Both the position numbers and the translations under genes were made by a program. Shown here piece after piece: positions 1 through 8,624 of a stretch of DNA of 64,000 nt. Numbering within the stretch: position 1 is the stretch's first letter; each line of letters begins with the position of its first letter. The notes beneath the pieces are model-generated. The model was not told where the DNA came from, did not search any database, and worked only from the letters and a program-made list of their open reading frames with translations. This DNA comes from Microbacterium aurum (GTDB lineage Bacteria; Actinomycetota; Actinomycetes; Actinomycetales; Microbacteriaceae): assembly GCF_016907815.1 (NCBI RefSeq), contig NZ_JAFBCQ010000001.1, positions 2,914,001 through 2,978,000 of the forward strand, given 5' to 3'.

Positions 1-228
1 GAGCAGGTGCACAACCTGGCCGGTCTCCTCGACGCCTACGTCGGGTCGCAGGGCTATCACATGAACGTCAACGTGCTGAACCGCGAGACGCTCGAAGACG
101 CCATGGAGCACCCCGAGAACTACCCGCAGCTGACGATCCGCGTCTCGGGCTACGCCGTGAACTTCGTGCGGCTCACCCGCGAGCAGCAGCTCGACGTGCT
201 GTCGCGGACCTTCCACGGCTCGGTCTGA
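1..228 (+). CDS. pflB: Pyruvate formate-lyase (formate acetyltransferase), C-terminal end only
   Basis: The gene is open at the left edge; the last 75 codons are present. Pyruvate formate-lyase cleaves pyruvate with CoA to acetyl-CoA and formate by a glycyl-radical mechanism in anaerobic metabolism. The glycyl-radical loop RVSGYAV is at visible residues 47-53, so the radical glycine is residue 50, followed by the usual C-terminal tail with [14 protein letters not shown]. The activase gene begins 22 bases downstream on the same strand, which fixes the identity. Other glycyl-radical enzymes share the loop, but the pflA neighbour and the tail favour PflB. Confidence 0.93.
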   Translation, partial: EQVHNLAGLLDAYVGSQGYHMNVNVLNRETLEDAMEHPENYPQLTIRVSGYAVNFVRLTREQQLDVLSRTFHGSV

Positions 229-250
229 GCCCTCCCCGGAGCCGACGATC

Positions 251-1159
251 ATGGCCGCCACGATGCTTCCCGCCGTCCTTCCCGAGGACGTGGTGGCCCT
301 GGACCTCCCCGTCCAGGGCGCCGCGCCCGGGCGGCGGGCCGGCGCGGGCCTGGACGGATGGACCGTCGAGGACGTCGACCGGCACGAGCGTCTCACCGCG
401 ATGCGCGAGGGCCGGCTCGGATCGGTGCACTCGTGGGAGCTCGTGACCGCCGTGGACGGCCCGGGGACGCGCCTGACGACGTTCCTCAGCGGCTGCCCGC
501 TGCAGTGCCTGTACTGCCACAATCCCGACACGCTCGCGATGAAGGACGGCAAGCCGGTCACGAGCGACGAGCTGCTGGCCCGCATCGCGCGGTACACGGG
601 CGTCTTCCGCGCCACCGGCGGCGGCATCACCCTCTCCGGCGGCGAGGTGCTGATGCAGCCCGCCTTCGCGGCGCGGATCCTCCGCGGCGCGAAGGAACTC
701 GGCGTCCACACCGCCATCGACACGTCCGGATACCTGGGCGCCGCGGCATCCGACGCCCTGCTCGACGACGTCGACCTCGTGCTGCTGGACGTCAAGAGCG
801 GCGACCCCGACACCTACACGAAGGTCACCGGGCGCGAGCTGGAGCCCACGCTCGCCTTCGGACGGCGGCTGGCCGAGCGAGCGGGCGGTCCCGAGATCTG
901 GGTGCGGTTCGTGCTCGTCCCGGGTCTCACCGACGACGCCGAGAACATCGAGCTGGTCGCGCGGTACGCGGCATCGCTGAACGAGATCCGTCCCGGTGCG
1001 GTGAGCCGGGTCGAGGTGCTGCCGTTCCACCAGATGGGTCGCGACAAGTGGGAGGCCCTGGGCCGCACCTACGAACTCGCCGACACACCGCCGCCGACCC
1101 CGGAATCGACGGAGCGGGTGCGCGCGCAGTTCCGTGCGCACGGCCTCGTCACCTACTGA
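251..1159 (+). CDS. pflA: Pyruvate formate-lyase activating enzyme (radical SAM)
   Basis: This 302-residue radical-SAM protein installs the glycyl radical on PflB. The cluster motif is CPLQCLYC, with Cys82, Cys86 and Cys89 in the CX3CX2C spacing typical of the family. It is followed by the activase hallmark CHNPDT, the glycine-rich TGGGITLSGGE stretch and, further on, the VLPFHQMG segment. The homologous part starts near RLGSVHSWELV (residue 55), so the first 50 residues are extra; translation could also begin at Met51. GGAG lies nine bases before the chosen ATG. It follows pflB closely and is probably cotranscribed. The 3' end meets convergent dxr at a shared hairpin. Confidence 0.93.
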   Translation: MAATMLPAVLPEDVVALDLPVQGAAPGRRAGAGLDGWTVEDVDRHERLTAMREGRLGSVHSWELVTAVDGPGTRLTTFLSGCPLQCLYCHNPDTLAMKDGKPVTSDELLARIARYTGVFRATGGGITLSGGEVLMQPAFAARILRGAKELGVHTAIDTSGYLGAAASDALLDDVDLVLLDVKSGDPDTYTKVTGRELEPTLAFGRRLAERAGGPEIWVRFVLVPGLTDDAENIELVARYAASLNEIRPGAVSRVEVLPFHQMGRDKWEALGRTYELADTPPPTPESTERVRAQFRAHGLVTY

Positions 1160-1182
1160 CCGCTCCCCGGCGCGCGGTCAGT
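1155..1182. terminator. Bidirectional hairpin between convergent pflA and dxr
   Basis: A perfect 9-base inverted repeat (ACTGACCGC at 1155-1163 and GCGGTCAGT at 1174-1182) has a 10-base loop. It spans the two stop codons of the convergent genes and is well placed to end transcription from both sides, although no U-tract follows it. Confidence 0.6.
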
Positions 1183-2263
1183 CGGCGGCAGCGATGACGG
1201 CGTCGGCGGCGTCGCGCGCCCAGCGCTCGGCCTCGGCGAGCGTCTGCCGGGTGAGTTCGGCAGGTGCCGTGTGCGCGTCGACGACACGGGCGATCGTGTC
1301 GAGGATGCCGGGAAAGCCCAGCCTGCCGTCGTGGAACGCGTCCACGGCCTGCTCGTTGGCCGCGTTGAAGACGGCGGGGTAGGTGGCGCCGGCGCGGCCC
1401 ACCTGCTTCGCGAGCGCGACGGCGGGGAAGGCCGTCTCATCGAGCGGTTCGAACGTCCACGACTGCGCCGTCGTCCAGTCCAGCGGCGCGCCGACACCGG
1501 CGACGCGGTGCGGCCAGTCGAGGCTGAGCGAGATCGGCAAGCGCATGTCGGGCGGCGACGCCTGCGCGATCGTGGAGCCGTCGACGAACTCCACCATGGA
1601 GTGGACGATCGACTGCGGGTGGACGACGACGTCGATGGCGTCGTAGTCGATGCCGAACAGCAGGTGCGCCTCGATGACCTCGAGCCCCTTGTTGACGAGG
1701 GTCGCCGAGTTGGTCGTCACCACGCGCCCCATATCCCACGTGGGGTGCGCGAGCGCCTGCGCCGGCGTGACCGCTGCCAACTCCGCGCGACTGCGGCCGC
1801 GGAAGGGGCCGCCGGATGCCGTGACCACGAGCCGTCGCACCTCGGCATCCGTCCCCGCGCGCAGCGCCTGCGCCAGCGCCGAGTGCTCGGAGTCGACCGG
1901 CACGATCTGACCGGGGGCGGCGAGCGCCGTCACGAGCTCACCGCCGACGATGAGAGACTCCTTGTTGGCGAGGGCGAGCGTGCGGCCGGCCTCGAGCGCC
2001 GCGAGCGTCGGCCCGAGGCCCACGGATCCCGTGATGCCGTTGAGCACCACGTCGGCGTCGACGTCGCGGACGAGCTGCTCGGCGGCATCCACTCCCAGGG
2101 CAGTGTGCGCGACACCGAACTCGGCCGCCTGCGCGGCGAGCAGGTCGGCGTTGCGGCCGGCAGCGAGACCCACCACCTCGAAGCGGTCGCGGCGGTCGCG
2201 GATGACGTCGAGCGCCTGCGTCCCGATCGAGCCGGTGGAGCCGAGGATCAGGATGCGGCGCAT
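1178..2263 (-). CDS. dxr: 1-deoxy-D-xylulose 5-phosphate reductoisomerase
   Basis: This enzyme of the MEP isoprenoid pathway converts DXP to 2-C-methyl-D-erythritol 4-phosphate with NADPH. The 361-residue length fits. The N-terminal dinucleotide-binding motif is [14 protein letters not shown] (residues 7-20). The substrate loop [14 protein letters not shown] and the [13 protein letters not shown] segment, with the metal-binding Asp/Glu, follow, then the flexible-loop region [10 protein letters not shown] and the [14 protein letters not shown] block. The start lies seven bases after a TAGGCT -10 box, so the message is probably leaderless. It is convergent with pflA. Confidence 0.97.
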   Translation of the reverse strand: MRRILILGSTGSIGTQALDVIRDRRDRFEVVGLAAGRNADLLAAQAAEFGVAHTALGVDAAEQLVRDVDADVVLNGITGSVGLGPTLAALEAGRTLALANKESLIVGGELVTALAAPGQIVPVDSEHSALAQALRAGTDAEVRRLVVTASGGPFRGRSRAELAAVTPAQALAHPTWDMGRVVTTNSATLVNKGLEVIEAHLLFGIDYDAIDVVVHPQSIVHSMVEFVDGSTIAQASPPDMRLPISLSLDWPHRVAGVGAPLDWTTAQSWTFEPLDETAFPAVALAKQVGRAGATYPAVFNAANEQAVDAFHDGRLGFPGILDTIARVVDAHTAPAELTRQTLAEAERWARDAADAVIAAAD

Positions 2264-2270
2264 GACGATC

Positions 2271-2276
2271 AGCCTA
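2271..2276 (-). promoter_or_regulatory. -10 element for dxr
   Basis: On the minus strand TAGGCT is followed seven bases later by the dxr ATG, the spacing expected for a leaderless transcript. No clear -35 element was seen. Confidence 0.5.
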
Positions 2277-2298
2277 TCGAGCGCGACCGGGGCGTAGC

Positions 2299-2321
2299 GG
2301 CCGGGCGCCGTACGCCCGGCC
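2299..2321 (-). terminator. GC-rich hairpin downstream of the FKBP gene
   Basis: A perfect 9-base stem (GGCCGGGCG with CGCCCGGCC) around a 5-base loop sits just after the FKBP stop and before the dxr promoter. It probably ends the FKBP transcript. There is no U-tract. Confidence 0.55.
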
Positions 2322-2329
2322 GGGCGCGA

Positions 2330-3301
2330 TCACTCGGTCGAGGTCGGCGTCGCCTGCTGAGCGCCGAGGATGTCGACGACGAAGACGAGGGTCTCGCCCT
2401 TCAGGTCGGTCGAGTTGATCTCGCCCTCTCCGTAGCCCTCGGCGGGAGGCATCACCACGAGCACCTGGGACCCGACGGTCTGCCCTTCGAGAGCCTTCTG
2501 GAAGCCCGTGACGACGCCCGTCGTCGAGAACGACGTGGGCACGCCACCCTTGTCCCAGGTGGAGTCGAACGTCTCGCCGTTCGACCACCGCACGCCCGTG
2601 TACTGCACGAGCACCTGGTCGCCGGTCTGAACCGTGTAGCCGTCGCCCTTCTTCAGCACCGCGACCTGCGTCTCGGTGGGCGCGTCGCCACCGGGCAGGG
2701 TGATCGTGGGGGCGCCGTTGTCGGCGAGCGCGACGGTCGGCATCCCCTCGACGGGGGCCTGCTCCTCGCCCCATGCCGCGCTCGGCACGATGCTCAGCAG
2801 GTCGACCACGTACACCTGAGCGGCCGACGACTCGCTCGCCGGGAACGCGGCGACGACGCGCTCGCCGGGCGCACCGCAGCCCAGCACCTGGCCGAGCGGG
2901 CTGTCGGCGGAGATCTGCGTGGGCATGAGCTGCCCGGGCTCGTAGCCGATCTGACCGATCTCCTCGCCGCTGTCGGCGTCGTACGCCGTCATCGCGTACG
3001 AGACGAAGTCTCCTGCCGTGATGGGCGTGCCCGATCCCTCCGACACGACGGTGGCCTGCAGTTCGCTGACATCGAGCGGCGAGGTGAACGCCACCGTCGG
3101 GGCCGCGCCGGCATCACCCGAGACGGTGACGGCGTCGGAGGCGGCGCCGGCGGGGGCCTGCGCGTCGCAGAGGTCGACCGCGGCGGCATCCGTCGCACTC
3201 GGCGACGCGCTCGTGTTGCCTCCGCCCAGGCCGGAGCACCCAGCGAGCAGAACGACCGAGACGGCGGCGGCGGACAGGGCGGCGAACGGGCGCAGGCGCA
3301 A
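2330..3301 (-). CDS. FKBP-type peptidyl-prolyl isomerase lipoprotein
   Basis: This is a 323-residue surface lipoprotein: an N-terminal hydrophobic segment ends in the lipobox LLAGC (Cys at about 22). The C-terminal FKBP domain (about 210-315) shows the family signatures VQYTGVRWSNGETFDSTW, a GFQKALEGQTVG stretch and PPAEGYGEG. Residues about 75-195 look like a second, degenerate FKBP domain. Such proteins speed prolyl isomerisation of secreted proteins outside the membrane. The start codon is TTG, with GAGG seven bases upstream. It is divergent from the acyltransferase gene. Confidence 0.9.
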   Translation of the reverse strand: MRLRPFAALSAAAVSVVLLAGCSGLGGGNTSASPSATDAAAVDLCDAQAPAGAASDAVTVSGDAGAAPTVAFTSPLDVSELQATVVSEGSGTPITAGDFVSYAMTAYDADSGEEIGQIGYEPGQLMPTQISADSPLGQVLGCGAPGERVVAAFPASESSAAQVYVVDLLSIVPSAAWGEEQAPVEGMPTVALADNGAPTITLPGGDAPTETQVAVLKKGDGYTVQTGDQVLVQYTGVRWSNGETFDSTWDKGGVPTSFSTTGVVTGFQKALEGQTVGSQVLVVMPPAEGYGEGEINSTDLKGETLVFVVDILGAQQATPTSTE

Positions 3302-3427
3302 GAGAAGACCTCACAGAAGGGGAGACGGGAACCCCACCATCCTGGCGCACTTTCTTCTGTGCCCGCTGGGAGCATCGCCTCGCCCGCCATGCGCGAAGCG
3401 GAATGGATTCGGGAGTACCCTCGTCTG

Positions 3428-4228
3428 GTGACCGCCCCGACTCCCGCTGCCGACGCACCCGGTTCGGAGCCCCCCGCGGCGAGTGACATCGACGAGGGTC
3501 AGGTCCCCGGCATCGGCGCGACGTACGTGTTGGGCCGTTGGGTGATCGCCCCGCTCGCACGTCTCATCTACCGGCCGCGCATCGAGGGCCGCAAGAACTT
3601 CCCGCGCAAGGGCGCGGTCATCCTGGCGAGCAACCACCTGTCGTTCATCGACTCGTTCGTCATCCCGATGGCCGCTCCCCGCCCGGTGCGCTTTCTCGCC
3701 AAGTCGAGCTACTTCGACGGCAAGGGTGTGAAGGGCTGGTTCTCGCGGGAGTTCTTCTACGCCGTCGGTGCGTTCCCGGTGCAGCGCGGCGCGGGGCAGG
3801 CGGCGCTGGATGCGCTCGACCAGCAGCGTCGCATGCTCGAGGCCGGATGGTCGACCGCGCTCTATCCCGAGGGCACCCGGTCGCTCGACGGCCGGCTGTA
3901 CAAGGGTCGCACCGGCGTCGCGTTCCTCGCGCTGCAGACCGGCGCGCCGGTCATCCCGGTCGGGCTCGTCGGCACGAACGAGATCATGCCGGTCGGGGCG
4001 AAGTTCCCGCGGCTGCGTCCGCGCGTGACGGTGCGCTTCGGCGAGCCGCTCGACCTCTCGCACCACGGATCGGCGGAGTCGGGCAAGGCCCGGCGCCTCG
4101 CCACCGACGAGATCATGGCGGCCATCCATGCGCTGTCGGGTCAGGAGCTGGCGAACGCCTACAACGAGGCGCCCGCCGCGAACCCGGTGGAACGCCTCAA
4201 GCAGGTGCTCCCGCACGAGCGCCGCTGA
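3428..4228 (+). CDS. plsC: 1-acyl-sn-glycerol-3-phosphate acyltransferase family protein
   Basis: PlsC-type enzymes acylate lysophosphatidic acid in phospholipid synthesis at the membrane. The catalytic HX4D motif is NHLSFIDS and the second block is YPEGTRSLDG; the glycerophosphate-binding and P-loop blocks lie between and after them. The chosen start is GTG at 3428, giving VTAPTPAADAPG. The reading frame continues upstream to an ATG at 3389 (MREAEWIREY), but that part looks like promoter DNA. The protein is 266 residues. The stop is followed at once by the tandem palindromic repeats. Confidence 0.85.
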   Translation: MTAPTPAADAPGSEPPAASDIDEGQVPGIGATYVLGRWVIAPLARLIYRPRIEGRKNFPRKGAVILASNHLSFIDSFVIPMAAPRPVRFLAKSSYFDGKGVKGWFSREFFYAVGAFPVQRGAGQAALDALDQQRRMLEAGWSTALYPEGTRSLDGRLYKGRTGVAFLALQTGAPVIPVGLVGTNEIMPVGAKFPRLRPRVTVRFGEPLDLSHHGSAESGKARRLATDEIMAAIHALSGQELANAYNEAPAANPVERLKQVLPHERR

Positions 4229-4273
4229 CCCCGGGTCTGCGTCGCGGGGGCCGCTGGCTGCGGGTCGGCGTTC

Positions 4274-4341
4274 CGAAAGCAGGCTGAAACGACCGATTCG
4301 GCCGTCGCGAGCCCCGCCGAGACCGTTTCAGCCTGCTTTCG
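4274..4341. repeat. Palindromic repeat family 1, copy 1
   Basis: Perfect 17-base arms, CGAAAGCAGGCTGAAAC and its complement, enclose about 34 bases containing GACCGATTCGGCCGTCGCG. This is the first of three tandem units with a period of 142-144 bases, including conserved flanks such as GACGGCGCGCCCCACCCACG. Confidence 0.9.
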
Positions 4342-4417
4342 CGACGGCGCGCCCCACCCACGCCGCCGCCGCGCGCCGCGCCGACTCCCCGAACGCCGCT
4401 GACCGCGGGACGGCGTT

Positions 4418-4486
4418 CCGGAAGCAGGCTGAAACGACCGATTCGGCCGTCGCGAGCCCCGCCGAGACCGTTTCAGCCTGCTTTCG
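4418..4486. repeat. Palindromic repeat family 1, copy 2
   Basis: This copy has the same arms and loop as copy 1, with one change in the left arm (CGGAAGC for CGAAAGC). The right arm and the downstream flank are identical to copy 1. Confidence 0.9.
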
Positions 4487-4559
4487 CGACGGCGCGCCCC
4501 ACCCACGCCGACATCGCGCGGTCGACTCCCCGAACGCCGCTGACCGCGGGACGGCGTTC

Positions 4560-4627
4560 CGAAAGCAGGCTGAATCGACCGATTCGGCCGCCACGGCCCC
4601 CACCGAGACCGTTTCAGCCTGCTTTCG
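4560..4627. repeat. Palindromic repeat family 1, copy 3
   Basis: The left arm ends GAATC instead of GAAAC; the right arm is perfect. The loop keeps GACCGATTCGGCCG but then diverges. Together, copies 1-3 fill most of the 533-base gap between plsC and the DUF559 gene, which otherwise holds no gene. Confidence 0.9.
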
Positions 4628-4761
4628 CGACGGCGCGCCCGTCGAACGTCGCCACCGCGCACGGCTCATCGCTCTCTCCCCAGGTCGCGGTTTCGGCGAT
4701 CTCTCCACAGTTCGGCCTCTCCCGCCGCACCGCAGGGCCGCGGGGGACAAGGCTGACCGTC

Positions 4762-5607
4762 ATGTTCAGATCCCGTCCGCCGGACGCCGGCCCTGCCCCC
4801 TCCTTCTTCCGCACCCGCGACCTGGTGGAACGGGGATGGCGCGGCCGCGACATCCGCACCGCCGCCGGCCTCGGCAGGCTGGTCACGGTGCGCCGCGGCG
4901 CCTACTGCACGGCCGACACCGACGCCGACTGCGTCGAGGCGGGACGGACGCGCGGGCGGCTCGCCTGCATCTCGGAGCTGCGCCGACGCGGCGTCTTCGT
5001 CCTGGACCATTCGACACGGCACATCCACGTCACCGCGGACGCGGCGCGCCTGCCCGCGATGAGCGCGCACGGCCGTGTACATCGCGAGCAGCTGTCGCGC
5101 ACGCCGCATCCGCGGTCGATGAGCGTGGACGTCTTCGACGCGCTGCGTGAGGCGGTCCTCTGCCAGCCACCCCGCGCGGCGATCGCCACCATCGACTCGG
5201 CGCTGCACCTCGGCGTCTTCCCGCACGACGAGTTGGACGAACTGTTCGCGGCTCTGCCCCGCCGCTACCGGCGGCTGCGGCGACTCCTGGATTCACGGGC
5301 GGAATCGGGGCCGGAGACCCTCATGCGCTTGATCCTGCGTTCGATCGGATGCGTCTTCGACATCCAGGTCGTGATCGCCGGCGTCGGGAGGGTCGACTTC
5401 GTGGTGAACGGCTGGCTCATCATCGAGTGCGACAGCGAGGAGCACCACTCGTCGTGGGCGGACCAGAAGCGGGACCGGCGCCGCGACCAGGCGGCCGCCG
5501 CCCGCGGATACGCCACCTACCGGCCGATCGCCGAAGACATCCTCTGGCATTCGGACGAGGTCCGAGCCGCGATCGTCGGCCTGCTCGCGGCTCGCGCGAC
5601 CATCTGA
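4762..5607 (+). CDS. AbiEi-like wHTH plus DUF559 (Vsr-fold nuclease-like) protein
   Basis: This 281-residue protein joins an N-terminal winged-helix-like part (FFRTRDLVERGWRGRDIRTA, then LVTVRRGAYC, about residues 14-55), of the type seen in AbiEi antitoxins, to a C-terminal DUF559 domain of the Vsr/PD-(D/E)XK fold (about 190-281). The nuclease-like core shows VDFVVNGWLIIECDSEEHH, with the candidate acidic residues Asp and Glu, then a basic helix [15 protein letters not shown]. The family is frequent in Microbacteriaceae and no function is proven. It is bracketed by family 1 palindromes: three upstream and one 17 bases downstream. Confidence 0.75.
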   Translation: MFRSRPPDAGPAPSFFRTRDLVERGWRGRDIRTAAGLGRLVTVRRGAYCTADTDADCVEAGRTRGRLACISELRRRGVFVLDHSTRHIHVTADAARLPAMSAHGRVHREQLSRTPHPRSMSVDVFDALREAVLCQPPRAAIATIDSALHLGVFPHDELDELFAALPRRYRRLRRLLDSRAESGPETLMRLILRSIGCVFDIQVVIAGVGRVDFVVNGWLIIECDSEEHHSSWADQKRDRRRDQAAAARGYATYRPIAEDILWHSDEVRAAIVGLLAARATI

Positions 5608-5623
5608 CGGTGCGATCGTGTCG

Positions 5624-5691
5624 CGAAAGCAGGCTGAACAGTGCGTCGGGACGCTCAAGGGCGGCTGCGGGGTCGATTCAGCCTGCTTTCG
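5624..5691. repeat. Palindromic repeat family 1, copy 4
   Basis: 15-base arms (CGAAAGCAGGCTGAA and complement) enclose an unrelated loop. The arms alone are conserved with copies 1-3, so the arms rather than the loop appear to be the maintained part. It lies just after the stop of the DUF559 gene. Confidence 0.88.
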
Positions 5692-5702
5692 GAACAGCAT
5701 CG

Positions 5703-5772
5703 CCCCGGAACGGGATCGGGTGCGGGCCGCGGGTCGGCCGCGGAGCGCGGGCAGACCCCGGAACGGGATCGG
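5703..5772. repeat. GC-rich direct repeat in the gap before osmC
   Basis: The 17-mer CCCCGGAACGGGATCGG occurs at 5703-5719 and again at 5756-5772, in a run of GCGGGCCGCGG-type sequence. No gene is visible in 5692-5857. Confidence 0.6.
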
Positions 5773-5857
5773 CCGCGGGCCACAGGGCGCGGGCCGCGAC
5801 CACGGAGCGCTGGCCGCGGCGGCGCGCCGCGCACCGCGGCACGCGCAGCGCGGCGCG

Positions 5858-6334
5858 TCAGTCGCCGAGGGCGGTGACCACGGCGTCGTGGCGCACCGGG
5901 AAGTTCACCGAGTTGGCGATGAAACACCACTCGTGAGCCTGCGCGTGCGCGGCCTCGGCCGGCTCGATCATGGATGCCGACGCCACCACGACCCGCGGAT
6001 GCAGCGTCACCTCGGTGAACGCTCCGCCGCCGCGGCCGTCCTCGGTCATGAGCCCCGTCGCGTCGTCGTCGTAGGAGACGACGACGACGCCCGCCTGCAC
6101 GCACGCGTGCAGGTACGACAGCAGGTGACACTCCGACAGCGCCGCCAGCAGCAGATCCTCCGGGTTCCACTTCGCGCCGTCGCCGCGGAACGGGCGGTCG
6201 CTCGAGGCGGCGAGGTCCGGCTTGCCGTCGATCGAGATCGTGACCGAGCGGTCGTAGTCGCGGTATCCGCTCGTCCCGGTTCCCCGGTTGCCCGTCCAGC
6301 GACTGCGCAGCGCGTAGCGATGTTCACCCAGCAT
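5858..6334 (-). CDS. OsmC/Ohr-family peroxide reductase
   Basis: This 158-residue OsmC-fold protein probably reduces organic hydroperoxides with two cysteines. The first conserved cysteine is in SECHLLSYLHAC and the second in EWCFIANSVNFPV; an N-terminal strand region with SRWTGNRGTGTSGYRDY precedes them. The open frame extends further upstream, but MLGEHRYALRSRW is the natural start, because the extra 28 residues come from a tandem CACC repeat. OsmC proper and other YhfA-like members share these features, so the subfamily is not fixed. Confidence 0.85.
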   Translation of the reverse strand: MLGEHRYALRSRWTGNRGTGTSGYRDYDRSVTISIDGKPDLAASSDRPFRGDGAKWNPEDLLLAALSECHLLSYLHACVQAGVVVVSYDDDATGLMTEDGRGGGAFTEVTLHPRVVVASASMIEPAEAAHAQAHEWCFIANSVNFPVRHDAVVTALGD

Positions 6335-6375
6335 CCGGTCAGTCTGCCACGGTGCCAGGATGCACGGGCGGATGC

Positions 6376-6430
6376 CGGCACCACCCCGGCACCACCCCGG
6401 CACCCCCGGCACCACCACGGCACCACCACT
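6376..6430. repeat. Short tandem repeat of GGCACCACCCC/GGCACCACCA units
   Basis: Five imperfect units of about 11 bases lie in the divergent promoter region between osmC and the asparaginase gene. They precede the asparaginase -10 box by about 30 bases. The role is unknown; a slippage-prone spacer is possible. Confidence 0.75.
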
Positions 6431-6462
6431 CGGGCCACCCCGGCCGGAACGGCGCGCGACGA

Positions 6463-6468
6463 TAGGCT
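6463..6468 (+). promoter_or_regulatory. -10 element for the asparaginase gene
   Basis: TAGGCT is followed six bases later by the GTG start, fitting a leaderless message. Confidence 0.5.
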
Positions 6469-6474
6469 GACGGG

Positions 6475-7464
6475 GTGGCAGAGACCTTTCCGGTGACCGG
6501 GGCCGTCGAGCTCGCCGTCGTCGAGCGCAGCGGCTTCGTGGAGTCGCGCCACGCGGGAGCGGCGATCGTGCTCGACCCGGACGGCGTGGTCCAGACCACG
6601 CTCGGCGACGTCGACACGCCGATCCTCCCCCGCTCCAGCCTCAAGCCGCTGCAGGCCCTCGGGTGCCTCACCGCCGGCGTGACGCTGGACGGCGAGCGCC
6701 TCGCCCTGGCCACCGCGAGCCACGCGGGCACCGACCGTCACGTCGCCGTCGTCCGCGACATCCTCCACTCCGCCGGCCTCGGCGAAGACGACCTCGGCTG
6801 CCCGCCGTCCTGGCCCACCGATACCGCCACTCGCGACGAGATGGTCCGCGAGCTCGGCCGGCCGGAGCGGGTGCGCATGAACTGCTCCGGCAAGCACGCC
6901 ACCATGCTGGCCGCTTGCGTCGCGCGCGGCTGGGACACCGCCGGGTATCTCGATCCCGAGCATCCGCTGCAGCTGCACATCCGCGAGGTCGTCGAGCGGC
7001 TGACGGGCGCGAAGGTCGCCGCGACCGCCGTCGACGGCTGCGGCGCACCCGTGCACGCGATGAGCCTGACGGCGCTCGCGCGCGCCGCGCACCGCATCGG
7101 CACCGCCTCCGAACGCTCGCCGTTCGGGCTGCACCGTCTGGCGGGCACGCTCGTGCGGGCGGTGCGCGAGAACCCGTGGGCCATCGACGGCCCTGGACGC
7201 CCCGACACGATCGCCATCGAGCGCCTGGGCGTGTTCGCGAAGGGCGGCGCCGAAGGCGTCATGATCATGACCGCGCCGAACGGGGTGACCGTCGCCCTCA
7301 AGGTGCTCGACGGCAGCGGACGCGCCGCGACCGCCATCGCCCTCACGCTGCTCGTACGCGCCGGCGCCCTCGCGGCCGCCGATGTCGCCGGCGTGATCAC
7401 CCAGCTTCCATTGACCGTGACCGGCGGCGGAAACCCGGTCGGCCTCATCCGGCCGACGATATAG
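6475..7464 (+). CDS. L-asparaginase of the rhizobial-type (AnsA-II-like) family
   Basis: The protein has 329 residues and a GTG start. It lacks the bacterial type I/II TGGTI motif. Instead it matches the distinct asparaginase family typified by Rhizobium etli, with SSLKPLQALGCL (residues about 45-56), CPPSWPTD, RMNCSGKHATMLAAC and VDGCGAPVHAMSL. The serine/lysine and cysteine blocks of that family are therefore present. It would hydrolyse asparagine to aspartate and ammonia. Alanine dehydrogenase follows 44 bases later on the same strand, so the pair may serve amino-acid nitrogen use. Confidence 0.85.
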   Translation: MAETFPVTGAVELAVVERSGFVESRHAGAAIVLDPDGVVQTTLGDVDTPILPRSSLKPLQALGCLTAGVTLDGERLALATASHAGTDRHVAVVRDILHSAGLGEDDLGCPPSWPTDTATRDEMVRELGRPERVRMNCSGKHATMLAACVARGWDTAGYLDPEHPLQLHIREVVERLTGAKVAATAVDGCGAPVHAMSLTALARAAHRIGTASERSPFGLHRLAGTLVRAVRENPWAIDGPGRPDTIAIERLGVFAKGGAEGVMIMTAPNGVTVALKVLDGSGRAATAIALTLLVRAGALAAADVAGVITQLPLTVTGGGNPVGLIRPTI

Positions 7465-7508
7465 CCGTCCCGACGCTCACGAGGCCGACGGACTCAAGGA
7501 GGAGTCTC

Positions 7509-8624
7509 ATGCGCATCTGTGTCCCCACCGAGATCAAGAACAACGAGTACCGGGTGGCCCTGACCCCCGCGGGGGTCCATGACCTCACCGCCGCCGGCCA
7601 CGAGGTCGCGGTGCAGCGCGGCGCCGGCGCCGGCTCGTCGATGAGCGACGACGAGTATGCCGCGGCCGGCGCGATCCTGCTCGACGACCCCGCCGAGATC
7701 TGGGCGCGCGCCGAACTGCTGCTGAAGGTGAAGGAGCCGATCGCCGCGGAGTACGACTACTTCCGCGACGACCTCGTGCTGTTCACCTATCTGCACCTGG
7801 CGGCCGATCGACCACTGACCGAGCGCCTGCTCGCCGACGGCGTCACCGCGATCGCCTACGAAACCGTGCAGCTGCCGGGCGGCACGCTGCCGCTGCTCGC
7901 GCCGATGAGCGAGGTCGCGGGACGTCTCGCCCCGACCGTGGGGGCGGCGACGCTGCTGCGCTCCGCGGGCGGACTCGGACTGCTGATGTCGGGCGTGCCG
8001 GGCACCCGCCCGGCATCCGTCACGGTCATCGGCGGCGGCGTCGCGGGCGCCAACGCCGCCGTGATCGCTGCAGGGCTGGGGGCGGACGTCACCATCTTCG
8101 ACACGAACATCCAGCGCCTGCGCTTTCTCGACGACCACTTCCAGGGGCGCGTCAAGACCGCCGCATCGAACCCGCTGGACCTCGACCGCGCCGTTGTCGG
8201 CTCTGACCTCGTCATCGGGTCGGTGCTCATCCCGGGCGCGAAGGCGCCGAAGCTCGTGACCAACGACATGGTCGCGCGGATGCGGCCCGGTTCGGTGCTC
8301 GTCGACATTGCCGTGGACCAGGGCGGATGCTTCGAGGACACCCATCCGACCACGCACGCCGATCCGACCTTCCCGGTGCACGGCAGCGTGTTCTACTGCG
8401 TCGCCAACATGCCCGGCGCCGTGCCGAACACGTCGACCTCGGCGCTGACCAACGCGACACTGCCCTACGTCCGTCGGATCGCCTCGGCGGGATGGCGCGA
8501 GGCGCTGCGCACCGACCCCGCGCTGGCGCTCGGCCTGAACACGGCGGGCGGCCACGCCGTCAATGCCGGTGTCGCCGCGGCGCACGACCTGTCGGCCGCC
8601 GCTCTCGAGGACGTCCTCGTCTGA
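7509..8624 (+). CDS. ald: Alanine dehydrogenase
   Basis: This 371-residue NAD-dependent enzyme interconverts L-alanine and pyruvate plus ammonia. The start MRICVPTEIKNNEYRVALTP is classical and is preceded by a strong AAGGAGGAG five bases from the ATG. The pyruvate-binding Arg and Lys blocks (EYRVALTPAGV; LLKVKEPIAAEY) are followed by the HLAAD segment, the Rossmann motif VIGGGVAGANAA (about 177-188) and the DQGGCFE block. It is convergent with the FtsK-like gene. Confidence 0.97.
   Translation: MRICVPTEIKNNEYRVALTPAGVHDLTAAGHEVAVQRGAGAGSSMSDDEYAAAGAILLDDPAEIWARAELLLKVKEPIAAEYDYFRDDLVLFTYLHLAADRPLTERLLADGVTAIAYETVQLPGGTLPLLAPMSEVAGRLAPTVGAATLLRSAGGLGLLMSGVPGTRPASVTVIGGGVAGANAAVIAAGLGADVTIFDTNIQRLRFLDDHFQGRVKTAASNPLDLDRAVVGSDLVIGSVLIPGAKAPKLVTNDMVARMRPGSVLVDIAVDQGGCFEDTHPTTHADPTFPVHGSVFYCVANMPGAVPNTSTSALTNATLPYVRRIASAGWREALRTDPALALGLNTAGGHAVNAGVAAAHDLSAAALEDVLV

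Noticed and set aside
1271..4228. Single 985-codon open frame on the plus strand running across dxr and the FKBP gene into plsC
   Set aside because: Only the last 267 codons are real; the rest is the antisense shadow of two clear minus-strand genes in GC-rich DNA.
4274..4627. CRISPR array
   Set aside because: Only three units, each itself a palindrome with conserved spacer sequence, and no cas genes; this is a tandem palindromic repeat.
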